Origin: Flaccisagitta enflata
Lineage: Eukaryota > Chaetognatha > Sagittoidea > Aphragmophora
DNA length: 64,000 bases
Direction of reading: 5' to 3'
Assembly (NCBI GenBank): GCA_965153355.1
Contig: OZ231126.1
Location: 53,692,001 to 53,756,000, forward strand
The notes under the pieces are model-generated. The model was not told the DNA's origin, ran no database searches, and saw only the letters and a program-made list of their open reading frames with translations. Numbering within the stretch: the first letter of the stretch is position 1; every line of letters begins with the position of its first letter. Shown piece after piece: positions 60,317 through 64,000 of this stretch. The position numbers were made by a program, and so were the translations under genes.

Positions 60317-60320
60317 CTGC
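59990..60320. repeat. (GAC)n-rich and (GA)n
   Basis: (GACGAC)n at 59995-60130 and (GA)n at 60249-60313. Confidence 0.85.
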
Positions 60321-60414
60321 ATCAAAGCGTGGAAATTGTAAAAATAGCAATGGATGCTAGATATTTATATATTTACCATCCATTAATCTATCAATTAAGG
60401 GTAATCTGAACTTA

Positions 60415-60560
60415 CAGAATACTAGAGTATTTGGGCACATGGGCAGTTGCAGTGAAGTCAAAGACTGCAAAAAACTTGGGGTCATCGAAGGCGGATTTGA
60501 GGGTTGGAGGACCGACGGACCGACAAAGCGAGGTGTAGAGTCGCGCAGCACGCCACCAAA
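60415..60560 (-). mobile_element. Decayed family A element
   Basis: GGGCACATGGGCAGTTGCAG, GACCGACGGACCGAC, AGAGTCGCGCAGCACGCCACC. Confidence 0.6.
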
Positions 60561-61298
60561 AACCAAAGACGATAATTTTTGATAAAAGATTTTGACCGCC
60601 TTTCCATAAAAACAAAATGAATCTCAGCAGGCATTCTCTTATTTTGTTCTTAAAATTTTGACAATTCTCAGGCTCATGTCTCTTATGAAAAAAAGTCTGG
60701 TTAAAAAAAGTATAATGAATTTTTAAAATCGCGTTTAGACAAAACTAATAGATTGTTTTACCGACTTACCTACCTTTGAATCTACATACATGTAACTAGT
60801 ACCTACCATGGACATACCCTCTTCTAGAGATGCGACGATGCGCCTGAAGAATTCGAAAGGGAAATGCACAATGAATTAAGGATGGCACCGCATAAGACGG
60901 CAAATTTTTGGAGGAAAATGAAGTGTTTCACCAAATTTTTTGCATCATTATCAGGACAATAATGAAGCTGGAATGCTTTCAGTGGACAAATTTTCTCTAA
61001 AGATACTTGGTGCGTACAATTATATCATATTCTGACCAAAAATTTTATTTGAACTATGCAATTCACATAAAAACAAGGAGGAAAATTAGGATTTTTAGTG
61101 AATTTCTGCTTACATTTTTTTCTATTTTCTTAGGTCAAAATTCTAAGAAAGCCACACACAAGAAAATTTTGCATTTTGAAAAGCATAGTTCTCTCTGTAA
61201 TCGATTTGGGAAGATAACTATGTTCTTGATTTTTGCCATTTTTTTTTCTCTATGCAAATTTAGAATTTCGACCAGCCCCCCATCAGTGACCAAAAATA
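60561..61298. other. Unassigned, with dispersed repeat F
   Basis: 60618-60720 matches 3123-3232. A GATGCGACGATGCGCC A-like palindrome is at 60829-60845. Confidence 0.5.
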
Positions 61299-61438
61299 AA
61301 CAAGGCCGTATACACGAGCCGAAGTCGCGTGCGGGTGGGCAGGAGCGGCAAAAAAGCAAAGTGTTTCCGACGGACTGACCGACCGACCGACCGACGGACA
61401 GAGTGGGTCATAGAGTCGCGTGCACGCGACTAAAAAAA
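61299..61438 (-). mobile_element. Family A element, compact 140 bp
   Basis: AACAAGGCCGTATACACGAGCC, AAGTCGCGTGCGGGTGGG, GACCGACC run, palindrome GTCGCGTGCACGCGAC. Confidence 0.9.
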
Positions 61439-61711
61439 CAGAAATTTGCAATAATTTTTTTCAATCATCATTGGCTAAACTTTGTCCTCTTGCTAAATAA
61501 ATGCAAATTTTTCTTTTAATGTTATATCTGACCCATCTCAGTCACTTTTATTCAATTGTTTTTGCATTTTCATTCATTCATTTTTTCCATTTTGACCTTC
61601 TTTGAAACACAAATGTTGGCTTTGGAGGGACGCCGTCATAAGTAAATGGCAATATTTACTATGTACATTATATGTATGTATCCAAGAATAATTGACCCTG
61701 GCTCACAATAT

Positions 61712-61886
61712 AGTTGCGAGAGGTTGGGCAGGAGCGTCCAACCCTCATCCACACCCCAATCCCCACCCTCCCACGTACAAAAATACAAAAAAGTATCCAA
61801 AACACTTGTTTTTCCACTTTTCAACTCGATCATTACCAACGGACGAACAAAGCCTCTTATAGAGTGTCCGCGTGTCTGCAACTGAA
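61712..61886 (-). mobile_element. Diverged family A element (GTTGCG type)
   Basis: AGTTGCGAGAGGTTGGGC, CTTTTCAACTCGATCATTA, CCTCTTATAGAGTGTCCG, GTGTCTGCAACT. Confidence 0.7.
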
Positions 61887-61938
61887 AGAGGAACATGCCG
61901 GGTGCCTTTCTGCAAATGGAGAAATGAAATAGAAAAAA

Positions 61939-63215
61939 ACAAGTCATCCAAGGATCGCACATGGTCAGCGGTACCCCATGCCCTGCTTGGAGTGATTAGC
62001 TGAAAAATTGGAGTGAGAGCAGGGCAGCGGCCTTACAGGGTCATCAATCTCAACTGAAAAAAAGTGTTATGCTTTTGTGTCTAAACGCTTCATTTTCATG
62101 ATCTGAAAATAATTGTCTCTTTAAGTACTATGTTTGACGTTTTTTGTGTTGAAATTTCGTTGGTCCAGGTTGAATAGTTTGTCTACAGCTTCAATTTCGA
62201 AGTTGTTTTGCTATTTCCAGCTGAAGCAAAATTGAAACATTGCTTACAAGTGTCTTTCTTTAAAATGCTCTCATTTCTAAACTGATAGAGCTACAAATGC
62301 CAGATTGGGCTCAAATGAAAGATAATTTGATGTAGTTTTTACTATTTTCATTGTTTGGTTAATGAATTGGCATTCAGAGTAAGTTTCATTGCCTTGAAAT
62401 TGACTTTTTGGACAAAATTCCTTTAATCTTTGGATTTTTCAATAAAAAAGTATGACAAATAGGTTCAAGACCGTTTTCCTCTTTTTGTTAGCTAAAACTG
62501 CATCAAATTATCTTTCATTTGAGACCAATCTGGCATCTGTAGCTCAAGCCGTTTAGAAATGAGACCAATTTAAAGAGGAACTACCTTGTCAAATAACATT
62601 TTCCCTTTATTTAACCCCTAAAACTGCTCATACTTCAAAACTGATATTAAATGAAAACTATTTGACTAAAGTTTATGAAATTTGGACACAAAAAACGTCA
62701 ATTAATGCTCTTTAAGGAAAAATTGATTTCAGACGACTCAGTTGACACATCTATGAGAAAAAGCTTAAAAGATTTTTTCAAACGAGATTGATGGCTGTGT
62801 AAAGGGCCGATGTCCTGTAGGACACAGGGGTGAATTTCTAGACGTCCTGACAGGGCATATTTGAGGCCTTGGTAGCAACTTTCCATGTTATTCAAAAGCA
62901 ATTTTTCATTTTTTTCAATTTTTCCTCGATTTACCATGTTATTCAATGGGAATTTTACATTTTTCTCAATTTTCATCAAGCTTCTATGGTATTCAATGGG
63001 AATCATGCAATTTTTTACTTTTTCCATGTTATTCAATGGGAAATTTGTATTTTGTCAATTTCCCATGTTATTCAATGGGAATTTGAGGCTTGAGAAGCTT
63101 TGAGGGGGGATGGACGGACGTATGGACGGACGTACAGATGTACGGACATATGGACGGACGTCTGGAAATTCATCCCTCTGTCCTACAGGACATCGGCCCT
63201 TTGGGGTCGCTGCCC
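61939..63215 (-). mobile_element. Family B element, copy B6, with nested D2
   Basis: 3' end at left AACAAGTCATCCAAGGATCG, GGTCAGCGGTACCCC. The inner arm GCAGCGGCC is broken at 62035 by D2 and resumes AAAGGGCCGATGTCC. The core (62870-63085) is about 50-bp units with CCATGTTATTCAATGGGAA. 5' end GGTCGCTGCCC at right. Confidence 0.88.
62036..62799. mobile_element. Family D foldback MITE, copy D2 (TA TSD)
   Basis: 764 bp, CAGGGTCATCAATCTC at left and, reversed, CACAGCCATCAATCTC at right; TA at 62034-62035 and 62800-62801. The inner GACGTTTTTTGTGT and GAGACCAATCTGGCAT segments match D1. Confidence 0.88.
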
Positions 63216-63325
63216 AATAAAGTGACGAGCATGGCCGCGTGGGCGTCGGAGATGTGCAAAAAAAGACTCATGAAACTGACAAAAGCCTTCACATGAAAAG
63301 GAATCATGAAAGAAATGCGGGAGGA

Positions 63326-63331
<6 letters not shown>

Positions 63332-63410
<79 letters not shown>
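63332..63410. repeat. (GA)n microsatellite
   Basis: About 39 GA copies, abutting the 3' end of B7. Confidence 0.95.
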
Positions 63411-63412
<2 letters not shown>

Positions 63413-63413
63413 T

Positions 63414-63631
63414 GAACAAGTCATCCAAGGATCACACATGGTCAGCGGTACCGGTTGCCCTGCTGTGAGGTGAGAGCAAGGCAGCGGCCCAAAAGGGCCG
63501 ATGTCCTGTAGAACATAAGGGTGAATTTCCATACGTCCTAGGAAGAGGCAAGGGGGTCCGGTCTGAGAAGGCTGATCTGAAGGCTGATTACAACCAGGTG
63601 AGGGCTTACTTCAGGTCTGAGAGGGCTTTTT
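63414..63631 (-). mobile_element. Family B element, copy B7 (partial)
   Basis: AACAAGTCATCCAAGGATC, GGTCAGCGGTACCGG, GGCAGCGGCCCAAAAGGGCC, TGTCCTGTAGAACA, then a diverged core. The other end is not reached before B8. Confidence 0.75.
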
Positions 63632-64000
63632 TGGGCAGCGGCACCGAAGGGGACGAAGTCCTGTAGAACACAGGGGAACTTTTGTTCGTCCGTTCGTCCG
63701 TCCGTCTGTCCGTCCATCAGTTCGTCCCCCCCTCCCTCAGACCCCTCAGGCCTCAAATTTGGCCTCTCAGGCCTCAAATTAGACCTCTCAGGCCTTAAAT
63801 CTGGCCTCTTAGGCCTCAAATTTGGCCTCTTAGGCCTCAAATTTGGCCTCTCATCTGGCCTCTAAGGCTTGAAATCTGGCCTCTCAGGCCTGAAATCTAG
63901 CCTCTTAGGCCTCAAATTCAACCTCTTGCCTCAAATTAGGCCTCTCAAGCTTCAAATCAGCTATCTGATCCTCAAGTCAGTTCTCTGTGGCCTTCAAAGC
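63632..64000. mobile_element. Family B element, copy B8, runs off the window
   Basis: GGGCAGCGGCACCGAAGGGG, GTCCTGTAGAACACAGGGG, (GTCC)n, then a 23-bp GGCCTCTCAGGCCTCAAATT minisatellite from 63735 to the end. Confidence 0.8.

Overview
This window is a piece of an invertebrate-type animal nuclear genome. The evidence is spliced genes with GT-AG introns, long homopolymeric Gln/Asn/Ala/Gly tracts in exons, a LINE reverse transcriptase, many non-autonomous DNA transposons, very dense microsatellites and two assembly gaps (43265-43274 and 47992-48024). The first coding exons of a type I diacylglycerol kinase, a metazoan gene type, are present. I cannot name the species.

Two genes were found by reading exons and checking splice phase. 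(1) A type I diacylglycerol kinase (DGK). Exon 1 with the start codon is on the PLUS strand at 44956-45022. Exons 2 and 3 are on the MINUS strand at 24065-24141 and 16746-16929. Together they give the N-terminal DGK (recoverin-homology) domain in one uninterrupted, phase-matched frame. Four more minus-strand exons (9209-8345, 6815-6139, 1777-1544, about 1032-739) continue the phase and encode a large low-complexity region. The EF hands, C1 domains and kinase domain must lie beyond the left edge. Exon 1 sits in the contig between the two gaps, so that contig is probably inverted in the scaffold. (2) An unrecognised minus-strand gene (here gene Z) of at least 15 exons at 43070-33007. It has an acidic/Lys-rich N-terminal half and an acidic Ser/Glu tail. 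Twelve of its 14 junctions match in phase; one of those twelve has only a 5-nt 'intron', and two do not match. It lies in an AT-rich block (about 30.7-43.2 kb) with many poly-A/T and (AT)n runs.

Most of the rest is repeats. Three groups (A, B, C) share an architecture resembling Helentron/Helitron2-type rolling-circle elements (HINEs): a palindromic 5' end, a 3' subterminal sequence complementary to that 5' end, a short 3' hairpin, and tandem repeats in the core. In A and C the 5' palindrome differs from copy to copy while the matching 3' site changes with it. B elements carry a different 20-35 bp minisatellite in each copy between long inverted arms. Nested insertions are well resolved: B in A, a hAT-type element in B, a TA-flanked MITE in B, and a 10-bp-TSD MITE in C that itself holds a TA-flanked MITE. 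Several foldback MITEs and one 5'-truncated LINE (54642-55454) complete the picture.

Layout: 0.7-9.2 kb, low-complexity DGK exons among microsatellites; 9.2-16.7 kb, intron with C2, MITEs, A and B elements; 16.7-24.1 kb, DGK exons 3 and 2 with a 1.8-kb minisatellite field; 24.2-30.6 kb, A/B elements and (GT)n/(CT)n; 30.7-43.2 kb, gene Z; 43.3-48.0 kb, contig with DGK exon 1; 48-64 kb, nested A/B/C elements, LINE and microsatellites. No tRNA, rRNA or CRISPR array was seen.
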